Under the pieces are notes generated by a model. The model had not been told where the DNA came from. It searched no databases and worked only from the letters and a program-made list of their open reading frames with translations. Positions 1 to 9,606 of a DNA stretch of 64,000 bases are shown one piece after another; the stretch's first letter is position 1, and every line of letters begins with the position of its first letter. The DNA is from Streptomyces fumanus (GTDB taxonomy: Bacteria > Actinomycetota > Actinomycetes > Streptomycetales > Streptomycetaceae). A program made the position numbers and the translations under genes. The stretch is taken from positions 310,001-374,000 of the forward strand of contig NZ_BNBI01000002.1 in the NCBI RefSeq assembly GCF_014655295.1, in the 5' to 3' direction.

Positions 1-731
1 AGCGACCAGGCGAGGGCCAGGACCGCATTGGTGGTGCCGATGCCGGTGCCCAGGAGCAGTCCGCGCAGGGTCTCGATGACCGGGGTGAACGGCTGGTACT
101 CGGCGAACCAGCGGAACCAGGACGGCATCGCGTCCACCGGCACGAACGCGCTGCCCAGCAGCGGCAGCAGCATCAGCGGCATGCCGGTGTTGCTCGCGCC
201 CTCGGCGTTGGGGCTGACCAGGCCGATGCCGACCGCGATCCAGGTGACGGCGAGGCTGAACAGGGTCACCAGGCCGGCCGCCGCCAGCCACTCCAGGGGC
301 GTGGCGTCCGCCCGGAACCCGATGGCGAAGCCGATGCCCAGGACCAGGACCAGCGCGGCCAGGGTCTGGATGACGCTGCCGAGGACATGGCCGATCAGCA
401 CCGAGGAACGGGAGATGGCCATGGTGCGGAACCGGGCGATGATGCCCTCGGTCATGTCGGTGGCCACCGACACGGCGATGCCCAGCGCGGTGCCGCCCAC
501 GGTCAGCATCAGGATGCCCGGCATCAGGTACGCCACGTAGTCGGCGCGGTCGGCCGTGCCGCCGTTGAGTCCGGCGCTCATCACGTCGCCGAAGACGTAC
601 ACGAACAGCAGCAGCAGCATGATCGGGGTGAGCAGGATGTTGAGGGTGAGGGAGGGGTAGCGGCGGGCGTGCAGGAGGTTGCGCCGCAGCATGGTGGTGT
701 GGTCGCGCAGGGCGTGGGCGGAGCTGCTCAT
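1..731 (-). CDS. ABC-2 type (DrrB-like) exporter permease, 3' end cut by window edge
   Basis: Membrane permease of a daunorubicin-resistance type ABC exporter, expected to move a hydrophobic compound outward using the ATPase encoded just upstream. Read on the minus strand it starts MSSSAHALRDHTTMLRRN and shows several hydrophobic helices, with the family-typical stretch around 'AYLMPGILMLTVGG' and a C-terminal 'FTPVIETLRGLLLG' segment. The start ATG (729-731) overlaps the ATPase stop in an ATGA junction, so the two are translationally coupled. The C-terminus lies beyond base 1. The substrate cannot be told from sequence. Confidence 0.9.
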   Translation of the reverse strand, partial: MSSSAHALRDHTTMLRRNLLHARRYPSLTLNILLTPIMLLLLFVYVFGDVMSAGLNGGTADRADYVAYLMPGILMLTVGGTALGIAVSVATDMTEGIIARFRTMAISRSSVLIGHVLGSVIQTLAALVLVLGIGFAIGFRADATPLEWLAAAGLVTLFSLAVTWIAVGIGLVSPNAEGASNTGMPLMLLPLLGSAFVPVDAMPSWFRWFAEYQPFTPVIETLRGLLLGTGIGTTNAVLALAWS

Positions 732-1759
732 CGGAGGGTCTCCTCGGCTGCGGTGCGGGGGGTCGCGGGGTTGCCGGTGAGGGCGAAGAACACGTCGTCC
801 AGGTCGGGGGTGTGCACGGACAGCTCGTCGGCCACCACGTCGGCGGCGTCCAGCCAGTCGAGGACGGCGCGCAGCTCGCGCTGGCTGCCGTCGCTGGGGA
901 TGTGCAGGGTGAACGTCTCGTCGTCGCGGGTGGTCTCGCGCAGGGCGGCCGCGGCCCGCTCGTAGGCCACCGGGTCGGTGAACCGCAGGCGTACGTGCCC
1001 GCCGGGGACGAGCCGCTTCAGCTCCCCGGCGCTGCCCTGGGCGACGAGCCGGCCGCCGTCCAGGACGGCGATGCGGTCGGCGAGCTGGTCGGCCTCCTCC
1101 AGGTACTGGGTGGTGAGGAAGACGGTGACGCCGTCGGCGACCAGGTCGCGGACGATCTGCCACATGGTGTGCCGGGAGCGCGGGTCCAGGCCGGTGGTCG
1201 GCTCGTCGAGGAAGATGATCCGCGGGCCGCCGACCAGGGTCATGGCGATGTCCAGGCGGCGCTTCATGCCGCCGGAGTAGGTGGCGGCGGGCTTGCGCGC
1301 GGCCTCGGTGAGGCCGAAGCGCTCCAGCAGGCCGGCGGCGACCCGGCGGCCCTCCTTCTTGGGGAGGTGGTTGAGGTCGGCCATCAGGAGCATGTTCTCC
1401 TCGCCGGTGATCAGCCCGTCCACGGCGGAGAACTGGCCGGTGACGCCGATCGCGGCGCGCACCGCCTGGGGGTCGGCGGCCAGGTCGTGGCCCGCGACGC
1501 GGAGCTGGCCGGCGTCGGGGCGGATCAGGGTGGACAGGATGCTGACCACCGTGGTCTTGCCCGCGCCGTTCGGGCCGAGCAGGGCGAAGACCGTGCCGGC
1601 GGGGACCTGGAGGTCGATGCCGTCGAGGACGGTGCGGTCGCCGTACGCCTTGCGCAGTCCGGTGGCCGCGATGGCGATGTCCCGCCGGTCGGTGCCGCTC
1701 TGTGCGGGCCCGGGTCGGCCGGTGGCGGGCCGGTCGGGGCCCTGGTCTGTCGTCGTCAT
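728..1759 (-). CDS. DrrA-family ABC exporter ATP-binding protein
   Basis: ATPase subunit powering the adjacent DrrB-like permease. Taken from the ATG at 1759 it is 343 aa. It shows Walker A (GPNGAGKTT, about residue 62), the ABC signature YSGGM (about 161), Walker B IIFLDEP (about 181) and the DrrA-type C-terminal region ending in 'DDVFFALTG'. An in-frame ATG at 1789 would add 10 residues; I chose 1759 because homology to DrrA proteins begins soon after, though no clear ribosome site precedes either. The inverted repeat at 1800-1847 lies just upstream and may regulate the pair. Confidence 0.9.
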   Translation of the reverse strand: MTTTDQGPDRPATGRPGPAQSGTDRRDIAIAATGLRKAYGDRTVLDGIDLQVPAGTVFALLGPNGAGKTTVVSILSTLIRPDAGQLRVAGHDLAADPQAVRAAIGVTGQFSAVDGLITGEENMLLMADLNHLPKKEGRRVAAGLLERFGLTEAARKPAATYSGGMKRRLDIAMTLVGGPRIIFLDEPTTGLDPRSRHTMWQIVRDLVADGVTVFLTTQYLEEADQLADRIAVLDGGRLVAQGSAGELKRLVPGGHVRLRFTDPVAYERAAAALRETTRDDETFTLHIPSDGSQRELRAVLDWLDAADVVADELSVHTPDLDDVFFALTGNPATPRTAAEETLR

Positions 1760-1799
1760 GCCGCAGAGCGTGCGCCCCGGGCGGTTCAACGCGGCTTCA

Positions 1800-1847
1800 G
1801 CCCGGTTTCAGGGCACCGGCGGGGGCCTCAGCGGGCTGAAACCGGGC
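1800..1847. promoter_or_regulatory. Inverted repeat upstream of the DrrAB genes
   Basis: GCCCGGTTTCAG (1800-1811) and CTGAAACCGGGC (1836-1847) form perfect 12-bp arms separated by 24 bp. One arm overlaps the last codons of the upstream minus-strand gene. It could be a terminator stem for that gene or an operator for the exporter. The lack of a T-rich tail and the long spacer slightly favour an operator, but this is inference. Confidence 0.4.
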
Positions 1848-2346
1848 CGCCTTCGGCCCAGGCGCGCAGCAGCTCCTCGCCCTCGGCGCGGGACGGGGCA
1901 CCGGCGTCCCGGCGGGCGCGGCGCCAGGTGAGCGGCGGGTCGACCGTGACGGCACCGGCGGCGAGCCGGGCCAGGAGGGCGCGGGACAGGTCGTACTCGG
2001 CGGTGGTGTGGACGCCGCTGCGCGCGGCGGTCAGCGCGTTCGCCTCGACTGTGCCCTCGGCGGTCCCGATGACCACGGTGAACGGCGGGGGCTGGTCCAC
2101 GTGGGTGGTCAGCAGGACGTCCACCCAGTCGCCCGCGATGGCCAGCAGCCGCCGCGCGGGGGAGCGCACCGCGACATCGCGGACGTCGAGGGAGCGTACG
2201 GCGTCCCAGGTCCAGAAGGCGCCCTGGTCGGTGCCGAGGCACTCCACGCCGTCCTTGCCCAGCCGGACGCCGGGGGCCGCGCCGGTGGGTTCGCCGCCCA
2301 CGTACACGTGGTCCTCGGTGATCCAGAACAGGCCGACCATGGTCAT
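1828..2346 (-). CDS. Hypothetical protein, 172 aa
   Basis: I do not recognise a named family. The predicted protein (MTMVGLFWITEDHVYVGG...) is soluble with no signal peptide or membrane helix. It is rich in beta-strand-like segments (GLFWITEDHVYVG, DWVDVLLTT, PFTVVIGTAEG), with a charged helical C-terminus (RAEGEELLRAWAEGG). A second in-frame ATG at 2340 is equally possible as start. It reads toward the DrrAB genes, 69 bp upstream of the ATPase, but the inverted repeat between them makes a shared transcript uncertain. Confidence 0.7.
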   Translation of the reverse strand: MTMVGLFWITEDHVYVGGEPTGAAPGVRLGKDGVECLGTDQGAFWTWDAVRSLDVRDVAVRSPARRLLAIAGDWVDVLLTTHVDQPPPFTVVIGTAEGTVEANALTAARSGVHTTAEYDLSRALLARLAAGAVTVDPPLTWRRARRDAGAPSRAEGEELLRAWAEGGPVSAR

Positions 2347-2399
2347 CGTGGTGCTCCCAGGGGCTCGGGGCTCGGGTGTCTTCCCCGGGAGACGACGGA

Positions 2400-2428
2400 G
2401 GGCCCGGCGCGGTTGCCGCGCCGGGCCC
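2400..2428 (-). terminator. GC-rich hairpin after the CNNM gene pair
   Basis: GGGCCCGGCGCGG and CCGCGCCGGGCCC are perfect 13-bp arms around a TTG loop. It sits 49 bp beyond the stop of the CNNM gene and upstream of the next minus-strand gene. The stem has no U-tract, as is usual for Streptomyces terminators. Confidence 0.75.
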
Positions 2429-2440
2429 CCGGGCCGGTCT

Positions 2441-2495
2441 CGTCAGGCCGTCGCCGCCGGGTCCCCGTGCCGGTCGTCAGGCCGTCGCCGCCGGG
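2441..2495. repeat. 21-bp direct duplication of a gene 3' end including its stop codon
   Basis: The 21 bases CGTCAGGCCGTCGCCGCCGGG occur at 2441-2461 and again at 2475-2495. The second copy contains the actual stop codon (TCA on the plus strand at 2477-2479) and last codons of the CNNM gene, so the first is a duplicated gene end lying downstream of the stop. Spacing is 34 bp. Confidence 0.85.
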
Positions 2496-3496
2496 CCGAC
2501 CAGTTCCGTCAGGACGTCCTCCATCGTCACGAAGCCCAGGACGGTGCCCGTCTCGCCGGTGACGGCGGCCAGATGGCTGCCGGTCGCGCGCAGCGCGGTG
2601 AGGGTGTCGTCCAGCGGGGTGTCGATGCGGACCCGGGTGACCGGGTGCAGGGCCGATCTGGGGAACGGGCGGTCGCGGTCGGCCACTCCCAGGGTGTCCT
2701 TGATGTGCAGGTAGCCCAGCAGGGTGCCGCCCGGCCCGGAGACCGGGAAGCGGGAGTACCCGGCCTCGGCGGCCAGCTTCTCCAGTTGGGCCGGGGTCAC
2801 GGTGTGCCCGACCGTGCGCATCCGCGGCACCGGCACCAGGATCTCGCCGACCGGGCGGGTGCCCAGCTCCAGCGCGTCGCGCAGGCGTTCGCCGTCGGCG
2901 GGGGTCAGCAGACCGGCCTCGCTGGCGTCGTCCACCATGCGGGCGAGCTGGTCGTCGGTGAAGACGGCCTCGACCTCGTCCTTCGGCTCGACCCGCAGCA
3001 GCTTCAGCAGGGCGTTGGCGAAGGCGTTGATCCCGAACACCACCGGCCGCAGCGCCCGGGTGAGGGCGACCAGCGGCGGCGCGAGCACCAGCGCGGTGGC
3101 GGCCGGGGCGGCCAGCGCGATGTTCTTCGGGATCATCTCGCCGATCAGCATGTGCAGATACGTGGCGAGGGTCAGGGCGATGGCGAACGCCACCGGGTGG
3201 ACCAGCGCGTGCGGCATGCGCACCGCCTCGAAGGCGGGCTCCAGCAGGTGCGCGATGGCCGGTTCGGCGACCGCGCCGAGCACCAGCGAGGAGACGGTGA
3301 TGCCCAACTGGGCGGTGGCCATCAGCGCGGAGAGGTGCTCGAGGCCCCACAGCGTCATCCGGGCGCGCTTGTCGCCCGCCTCGGCGCGCGGCTCGATCTG
3401 GCTGCGCCGCACCGAGATCAGGGCGAACTCGCCGCCCACGAAGAACGCGTTGGTCAGCAGCGTCAGGGCGCCGATCAGCAACTGGACGACGGTCAT
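2477..3496 (-). CDS. CNNM/CBS-domain membrane protein (hemolysin-C/CorC family)
   Basis: Integral membrane protein of 339 aa with an N-terminal DUF21/CNNM transmembrane region (about residues 1-170, 'FFVGGEFALISVRRSQIE') followed by a CBS pair (about 185-335). CNNM proteins are linked to magnesium or cobalt efflux; its true substrate is unknown. It is shorter than its neighbour and lacks the C-terminal CorC_HlyC domain. Its start ATG overlaps the stop of the upstream paralogue (ATGA, 3493-3496), with GGAGG seven bases before it, so the two are co-translated and may form a heteromer. Confidence 0.92.
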   Translation of the reverse strand: MTVVQLLIGALTLLTNAFFVGGEFALISVRRSQIEPRAEAGDKRARMTLWGLEHLSALMATAQLGITVSSLVLGAVAEPAIAHLLEPAFEAVRMPHALVHPVAFAIALTLATYLHMLIGEMIPKNIALAAPAATALVLAPPLVALTRALRPVVFGINAFANALLKLLRVEPKDEVEAVFTDDQLARMVDDASEAGLLTPADGERLRDALELGTRPVGEILVPVPRMRTVGHTVTPAQLEKLAAEAGYSRFPVSGPGGTLLGYLHIKDTLGVADRDRPFPRSALHPVTRVRIDTPLDDTLTALRATGSHLAAVTGETGTVLGFVTMEDVLTELVGPAATA

Positions 3497-4878
3497 CGGG
3501 CCGCCTCCGTCTGCTTCTCACGCCGCGGCTCGTCCGGCTGCTGGTCCGACCGCTCGTCCGGCCGGCCGTCCGGCGCGGGTACGGCCGCGGGGGCCGCCGG
3601 GGCCGTCAGGCGCAGCCGGTCGGCGCGGTGGTGCTCGATGTCGAGGACCTCCACCCGCCAGTCGCCCAGCGGCACGGAGTCGCCCTTGGCGGGGATCCGG
3701 GCGAGCCGGGTGGCGACCAGGCCGGCCAGGGTCTCGTACGGGCCGTCCGGCGCGGTCAGTCCGATGTCCGCGAGCCGGTCCAGGCGGACCGAGCCGTCGG
3801 CCTCCCAGGCGCCGGGTCCGGCGGGCTGGAGGTCGGGGGTCTCGACGGGGTCGTGCTCGTCGCGGACCTCGCCGACCACCTCCTCGACGATGTCCTCGAC
3901 GGTGGCGAGGCCCGCCGTGCCGCCGTACTCGTCGATGACGACGGCCATGGTGCGGGCGGCGCGCAGTTGCTCCAGCAGCCGGTCGGCGGGCAGGCTGTCC
4001 GGCACCAGCAGGGGCGCGGTGGCCAGCTCGGTGACCGGGGTGTGCGGGCGCCGCTCGGGCGGCAGGGCGAGCACGTCGCGGATGTGGACGGTGCCGATGA
4101 CCTCGTCCAGGCTGTCCCGGTAGACCGGGAAGCGGGACAGGCCGGTGGCGTGGCTGAGGTTGGCGGCGTCGGCGGCGGTGGCGTGGGCCTCCAGGGCCTT
4201 GACGTCCACGCGGGGCGTCATCACGTTCTGCGCGGTCAGCTCGCTCAGGTGCAGGGTGCGGACGAACAGCTCGGCGGAGTCGGCCTCCAGGGCGCCCTCG
4301 GCGGCGGAGTGCCGGGCCAGCGCGACGAGTTCCTCCGGGCTGCGCGCGGAGGCCAGTTCCTCGGCGGGCTCCAGGCCGAAGCGGCGGACCACGCGGTTGG
4401 CGGTGTTGTTCAGGTGGGTGATGAACGGGCCGAAGGCGGCGGTGAAGCCGCGCTGCGGTCCGGCGACCACCTTGGCGACGGCCAGCGGCCGGGAGATCGC
4501 CCAGTTCTTGGGGACCAGCTCGCCGACGACCATCAGCACGACGGTGGACAGGGCCACGCCGAGCACGGTCGCCACGGTGGGGGCGGCACCGCCCAGGCCC
4601 GCCGCCGTGAGCGGACCGCGCAGCAGCGCGGCCAGCGACGGCTCGGCGAGCATGCCGATCACCAGGGAGGTGACGGTGATGCCCAACTGGGCGCCGGACA
4701 ACTGCAGGGTGAGCTTGCGTACGGCCTTCAGGGCGCCGTCGGCGCCGCGCTCGCCGGAGTCGGCGGCGCGCTCCAGGTCACCGCGCTCGACGGTGGTCAG
4801 CGAGAACTCGGCCGCGACGAAGAGGGCGCAGGCGAGGGTGAGGAGGAGGGCCAGCAGGAGCAGCAGGACCTCGGTCAC
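3493..4878 (-). CDS. CNNM/CBS/CorC_HlyC membrane protein, hemolysin family
   Basis: 461-aa protein with DUF21/CNNM transmembrane helices (about 1-190, 'LFVAAEFSLTTVERGDLE'), two CBS domains (about 205-330; 'VMTPRVDV', 'MAVVIDEYGGTAGL', 'VEDIVEEVVGE') and a C-terminal CorC_HlyC domain (about 345-430). The last 30 residues are a charged, low-complexity tail. The start is GTG at 4878 with GGGGGTGG upstream. It is the first gene of a two-gene operon. The upstream region also serves the divergent terB-like gene and holds the TTCTAC palindromes. Confidence 0.92.
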   Translation of the reverse strand: MTEVLLLLLALLLTLACALFVAAEFSLTTVERGDLERAADSGERGADGALKAVRKLTLQLSGAQLGITVTSLVIGMLAEPSLAALLRGPLTAAGLGGAAPTVATVLGVALSTVVLMVVGELVPKNWAISRPLAVAKVVAGPQRGFTAAFGPFITHLNNTANRVVRRFGLEPAEELASARSPEELVALARHSAAEGALEADSAELFVRTLHLSELTAQNVMTPRVDVKALEAHATAADAANLSHATGLSRFPVYRDSLDEVIGTVHIRDVLALPPERRPHTPVTELATAPLLVPDSLPADRLLEQLRAARTMAVVIDEYGGTAGLATVEDIVEEVVGEVRDEHDPVETPDLQPAGPGAWEADGSVRLDRLADIGLTAPDGPYETLAGLVATRLARIPAKGDSVPLGDWRVEVLDIEHHRADRLRLTAPAAPAAVPAPDGRPDERSDQQPDEPRREKQTEAAR

Positions 4879-4971
4879 CGTGCCACCCCCGCTCGCACGA
4901 GGGCCGCGGTGCGGTCACCGCGGGGTACGGCACGGCCGGTACTGGGGGGCTCCATTACGGAACGGGGCTCC

Positions 4972-5101
4972 TTCTACGGGTTCTACGGGATCGTGTCCCA
5001 TGGTAAAGGACGGGCAAAGCCATCGTAGGCTTCTACTCGTCTGTAGAGAACGGTCCGGTCCACCCGAGTGTTCCCTGATAACTTTCTACATATCTGTAGA
5101 A
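4972..5101. promoter_or_regulatory. Two TTCTAC-N6-GTAGAA palindromes plus half-sites in the CNNM/terB divergent region
   Basis: Site A is TTCTAC-TCGTCT-GTAGAG at 5031-5048 and site B is TTCTAC-ATATCT-GTAGAA at 5084-5101. Their centres are 53 bp apart, about five helical turns. Two further TTCTACGGG half-sites lie at 4972 and 4981. The AT-rich arms stand out against the surrounding GC and end 40 bp before the terB-like start. This is a strong candidate for a cooperative repressor or activator site. The cognate regulator is unknown. Confidence 0.65.
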
Positions 5102-5141
5102 GATCGGGACCGATCCCGTTCGACGACCGTACGGAGTGCGC

Positions 5142-5597
5142 ATGGCCCTGTGGGACCGCTTCAAGGAGTCCGCGTCGCAGATGCAGACCCAGCTCGTGGC
5201 GAAGAAGAACGACCTCAAGAGCGGCGCCTTCCGCGACGCCAGCATGGCGATGTGCGCGCTGGTGGCCGCCGCCGACGGCACCGTCGACCCGGCCGAGCGG
5301 CAGCGGGTGGCCCAGCTCATCGCCGCCAACGACGTGCTGCGCAACTTCCCCGCCGAGGACCTGCGCCGCCGCTTCGAGGAGAACCTCGACAAGTTGACGG
5401 CGGACTTCGCCTTCGGCAAGGTCAGCGTTCTGCAGGAGATCGCCAAGGCGAAGAAGAAGCCCGCGGAGGCGCGGGCGGTCGTGCAGATCGGCATCGTCAT
5501 CGGCGGTGCCGACGGCGACTTCGACAAGGACGAGCAGGCCGTGGTGCGCGAGGCGTGCTACACGCTCGACCTGCCGCCGCACGAGTTCGATCTCTGA
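5142..5597 (+). CDS. TerB-family tellurite-resistance-like protein
   Basis: 151-aa soluble acidic alpha-helical protein with the TerB-type repeated pattern (AAADGTVDPAER near residue 45, IGGADGDFDKDEQ near 125), in which paired acidic loops are thought to bind metal. TerB domains occur in stress modules with TerD and vWA proteins; a TerF-like vWA gene lies elsewhere in this window. ATG at 5142 follows CGGAG by five bases; a GTG six bases earlier overlaps that ribosome site and is rejected. Expression is probably controlled by the two upstream palindromes. Confidence 0.88.
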   Translation: MALWDRFKESASQMQTQLVAKKNDLKSGAFRDASMAMCALVAAADGTVDPAERQRVAQLIAANDVLRNFPAEDLRRRFEENLDKLTADFAFGKVSVLQEIAKAKKKPAEARAVVQIGIVIGGADGDFDKDEQAVVREACYTLDLPPHEFDL

Positions 5598-5622
5598 CCG
5601 ACCCGACCGACCAGGGGGCCCC

Positions 5623-5883
5623 GTGTTCGGACTGAGCGAACTGGCGATCATCCTCATCATCGTCGCCGTCGTGGTGGGGGTGAAGAAGCTGCCCGAGCTG
5701 ACCCGCTCGGCGGGCAAGGCCGCGCGCATCCTCAAGGCCGAGAAGCGGGCCCTGCGCGACCAGGACGCCGACGGGGCGGCCGGCCGGCGGCCGCCCCAGG
5801 TGATCCAGGGCGAGGTGATCCGCCCGGACGCCCCCGGCGCCCCCGAGGGACCGGGCGGCCCCGACGGCGACCGGCGACCGTAA
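5623..5883 (+). CDS. TatA/TatE-family (or Sec-independent translocase-like) small membrane protein
   Basis: 86-aa protein with a short N-terminal hydrophobic helix (LSELAIILIIVAVVVGVKK), then the amphipathic helix 'KLPELTRSAGKAARILKAEK' and a charged proline-rich tail. This is the TatA/MttA_Hcf106 architecture of the twin-arginine translocon. Starts at GTG 5623 after AGGGGG and lies 25 bp downstream of the terB-like gene, so probably co-transcribed. The usual FG hinge is replaced by 'VKKLPEL'; it may be an accessory TatA paralogue, not the main one. Confidence 0.8.
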   Translation: MFGLSELAIILIIVAVVVGVKKLPELTRSAGKAARILKAEKRALRDQDADGAAGRRPPQVIQGEVIRPDAPGAPEGPGGPDGDRRP

Positions 5884-5937
5884 AGCGAGAAGAGGTTTTT
5901 GTCGCTTTTCTCCCCTTTCGGGGCGATACTCAATGAC

Positions 5938-6312
5938 ATGAGTACGGAAGCCTTCACCCTGCTGGCCGCATCCCAGCACACGCTGAGCGTGACCGCGGCC
6001 TTCCTCGGCGGGCTGGTCATCGCCGGCGCGCTGATCTGGGCCGTACGCGTCGGTATGCGGATCATGGACCAGGAATCGCCCCGGCCCCGCGCCGACGAAC
6101 ACCCCAAGCCGCCGGCCGACTGGCCGGTGCGCGAAGAACGCGAGATACGGGAGCCCGACGAAGTACCCCTGGCCGCGAACGGCGGCGCGCGGCTGATGCC
6201 ATACCAGCTCCATCCGGCGAGCACCCGGCGCTGCCCGGACCAGAACCGGCGGCGCTGGCTGCCGGGGTCCAGCGGCTCCTTCGGCGGCGGCGGACTGCCG
6301 CGCGGCCTGTGA
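5938..6312 (+). CDS. DUF6479-family small membrane protein
   Basis: 124 aa. One N-terminal transmembrane helix (about residues 17-38, 'SVTAAFLGGLVIAGALIWAV') is followed by a basic patch, an acidic proline-rich middle ('EEREIREPDEVP') and the family-typical end 'RWLPGSSGSFGGGG'. The ATG at 5938 is preferred over 5899 because the family begins here; no good ribosome site is visible. The function of DUF6479 proteins is unknown. A hairpin follows at once. Confidence 0.82.
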   Translation: MSTEAFTLLAASQHTLSVTAAFLGGLVIAGALIWAVRVGMRIMDQESPRPRADEHPKPPADWPVREEREIREPDEVPLAANGGARLMPYQLHPASTRRCPDQNRRRWLPGSSGSFGGGGLPRGL

Positions 6313-6318
6313 GACACC

Positions 6319-6345
6319 GGCCCGCGCCATCCGGTGGCGCGGGCC
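6319..6345. terminator. Bidirectional hairpin between convergent genes
   Basis: GGCCCGCGCCA (6319-6329) pairs with TGGCGCGGGCC (6335-6345) around TCCGG. It separates the plus-strand DUF6479 gene from the minus-strand alpha-glucosidase gene and can serve both. Confidence 0.8.
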
Positions 6346-6361
6346 GTGCCTCTCCGTGCCG

Positions 6362-8032
<1,671 letters not shown>

Positions 8033-8049
8033 GCGGGCTCCTCTGCGAT

Positions 8050-8087
8050 ACGTGCGGGCGACACGTGTGTCACGTGCGGGCGACACG
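8050..8087. promoter_or_regulatory. 16-bp direct repeat upstream of alpha-glucosidase
   Basis: ACGTGCGGGCGACACG occurs at 8050-8065 and 8072-8087, 22 bp apart (two helical turns), 18-55 bp upstream of the GTG start. The spacing and position suggest an operator or activator site for the sugar gene. The binding protein is unknown. Confidence 0.5.
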
Positions 8088-8377
8088 AGTAGGTCTGTCC
8101 ACAACGCCGGGAAAGTGAACCCGCCGCCGGACGGAACACGGACCGCCGTTCTGTGGAGACCGCGTGAAGGCCGGAGAACTCCTCGGCCGTTTCCGCAGGT
8201 TGACAGGGACATACGGGATGACGACCATGGGGGTCCACTGTGGCCCGAGTGACCGAAGGGCCCAGTGGTTCTTCGACCACTCGTCCCCCGGGTCGGCCCG
8301 CGCACGCCCGACGTGGCTTCACGCCGTCGGCTGCCGTGCCGCCGCCCGGGTGTCTCACACGCCAAGATGGGACCCGC
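8088..8377. other. Divergent intergenic region, alpha-glucosidase / surface protein
   Basis: No convincing gene. It holds a TTGACA at about 8199 that could be a -35 element for the surface protein gene, and a small hairpin AGTGGT-TCTTCG-ACCACT (8264-8281) that may lie in its 5' untranslated leader. I could not match it to a known riboswitch. Confidence 0.4.
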
Positions 8378-9349
8378 ATGTCGACTGCACGACGTGTCAT
8401 GACGCGCCGCCTGCTGGGGACGGGCGCCGCGAGCCTCGTTCTCTGCGCCGCCTCCGTCGCCTCCGCCACCGGTGCCTTCGCGCACGGCTCGCCGGGCGGC
8501 GAGGGCTGGGGCGGCGGCGGCGCCTACCGGCCGGGCACCGGCGCGGGCACCGTCACCGAGACCGACCGCTGCCAGTTCTCGCTGGACGGCACCACCTTCA
8601 CCGACTCGGTCAAGGTGGACGACCAGAACCTCAAGCCGTCCGAGGACGGCAAGGTGCACATCAAGGTCCGCGCCGCCGCCGACGCCACCTCCTGCACCGC
8701 CTCGCTCGCCTCCTACCTCGCCCACGGCGCCACCTTCGCCACCTCCGGCGAGCAGGTCTTCGTCGACTTCGACACCGTGACCGTCAAGCCCGGGGAGACC
8801 GAGAGCCTCGACATAGCCGTGCCGGACCAGGGCTGCTTCGCGCAGATCGACCTCTACCGCGGTGCCGTGCGCTACGACGGCCTGCCCGACTCCGGTGACG
8901 GCGTCGAGCACGGTCCGCTGCCCAAGGGCCCGGACGGGGCGGTCATCAAGGACCAGTTGATCGCGGCCTGGAACGGCGGCACGAAGGACTGCACGGCCAC
9001 CACGCCGCCGGGCGACTCCAAGCCGCCGGCCGAGTCGAAGCCGCCGGCCGCGTCCACGCCGCCGGCCACCCCCGCCACGCCGACCAGCCCGGCGCCGGGC
9101 GAGGACACGTCCCCGTCGGCGACGCCGTCGCAGAGCAAGCCGGCCACCGAGGCGCCGTCGCCGTCCGCCTCGGCCTCCACCTCCGCGCCGGCCGCCGCCG
9201 GTCCCTCCGCCGACGGTGACAGCGGCAACCTGGCCGAGACCGGCGCCGACAGCAGCACCGGCCCGATCGCCATCGGCGCGGCGGTGCTGCTGCTCGGCGG
9301 CGCCGGCATCGTGGTCGCCACCCGCCGCCGCCGGGCGACCCGCGCCTGA
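8378..9349 (+). CDS. LAETG sortase-anchored cell-wall surface protein
   Basis: 323-aa exported protein. It has an N-terminal signal peptide (RRLLGTGAASLVLCAASV... ending near AFA-HG) and a beta-rich ectodomain with four cysteines (about residues 45-215). A Pro/Ser/Thr wall-spanning stretch (about 215-285) and the sorting signal LAETG follow, with a hydrophobic helix and an RRRR tail. Streptomyces class E sortases recognise LAXTG, so covalent linkage to peptidoglycan is expected. ATG 8378 was chosen; a second ATG at 8399 would shorten the signal peptide. The ectodomain function is unknown. Confidence 0.88.
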   Translation: MSTARRVMTRRLLGTGAASLVLCAASVASATGAFAHGSPGGEGWGGGGAYRPGTGAGTVTETDRCQFSLDGTTFTDSVKVDDQNLKPSEDGKVHIKVRAAADATSCTASLASYLAHGATFATSGEQVFVDFDTVTVKPGETESLDIAVPDQGCFAQIDLYRGAVRYDGLPDSGDGVEHGPLPKGPDGAVIKDQLIAAWNGGTKDCTATTPPGDSKPPAESKPPAASTPPATPATPTSPAPGEDTSPSATPSQSKPATEAPSPSASASTSAPAAAGPSADGDSGNLAETGADSSTGPIAIGAAVLLLGGAGIVVATRRRRATRA

Positions 9350-9408
9350 CGCCCCCGCTGACCGGGGCCCGGGACCGTCCGGGCCCCGGTCGGCGGGCCG
9401 CGGGGCCC

Positions 9409-9563
9409 GGTGACGGCCCGGCCGGGCCCTTGCGGGGCGGGGACCCGGCGCCTGGTGACGGGCCGGCCGGGCCCTTGCGGGGCGGGGACCCGGCGCCTGG
9501 TGACGGGCCGGCCGGGTCCTTGCGGGGCGGGGGCCCGGCGCCTGGTGACGGCCCCGGCCGGGA
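9409..9563. repeat. 45-bp tandem repeat, 3.4 copies
   Basis: Units start at 9409, 9454, 9499 and (partial) 9544 and are nearly identical, each beginning GGTGACGG and ending GACCCGGCGCCT. The array lies between the convergent LAETG protein and GAF-ANTAR genes. The end of each unit resembles the 3' end of the LAETG gene (GACCCGCGCCTGACG), so it may come from duplication of that gene end. Reading frames through it are fortuitous. Confidence 0.9.
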
Positions 9564-9606
9564 CCGCGCCCAGCCGGGACCGCGCCAGGTGGGGAGCGCG
9601 CCTCCG

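Noticed and set aside
1800..1847. Rho-independent terminator for the hypothetical gene at 1828-2346
   Set aside because: The 24-base loop and overlap with coding sequence make a classical terminator unlikely; kept only as a regulatory candidate.
812..4123. 1103-residue plus-strand open frame antisense to the CNNM and ABC genes
   Set aside because: Composition is the mirror of high-GC third positions of the minus-strand genes; no domains, and both CNNM genes fit families end to end.
8088..8377. Riboswitch (ydaO/c-di-AMP type) before the LAETG surface protein
   Set aside because: Only one small hairpin is seen and the conserved core motifs of the class are not recognisable.
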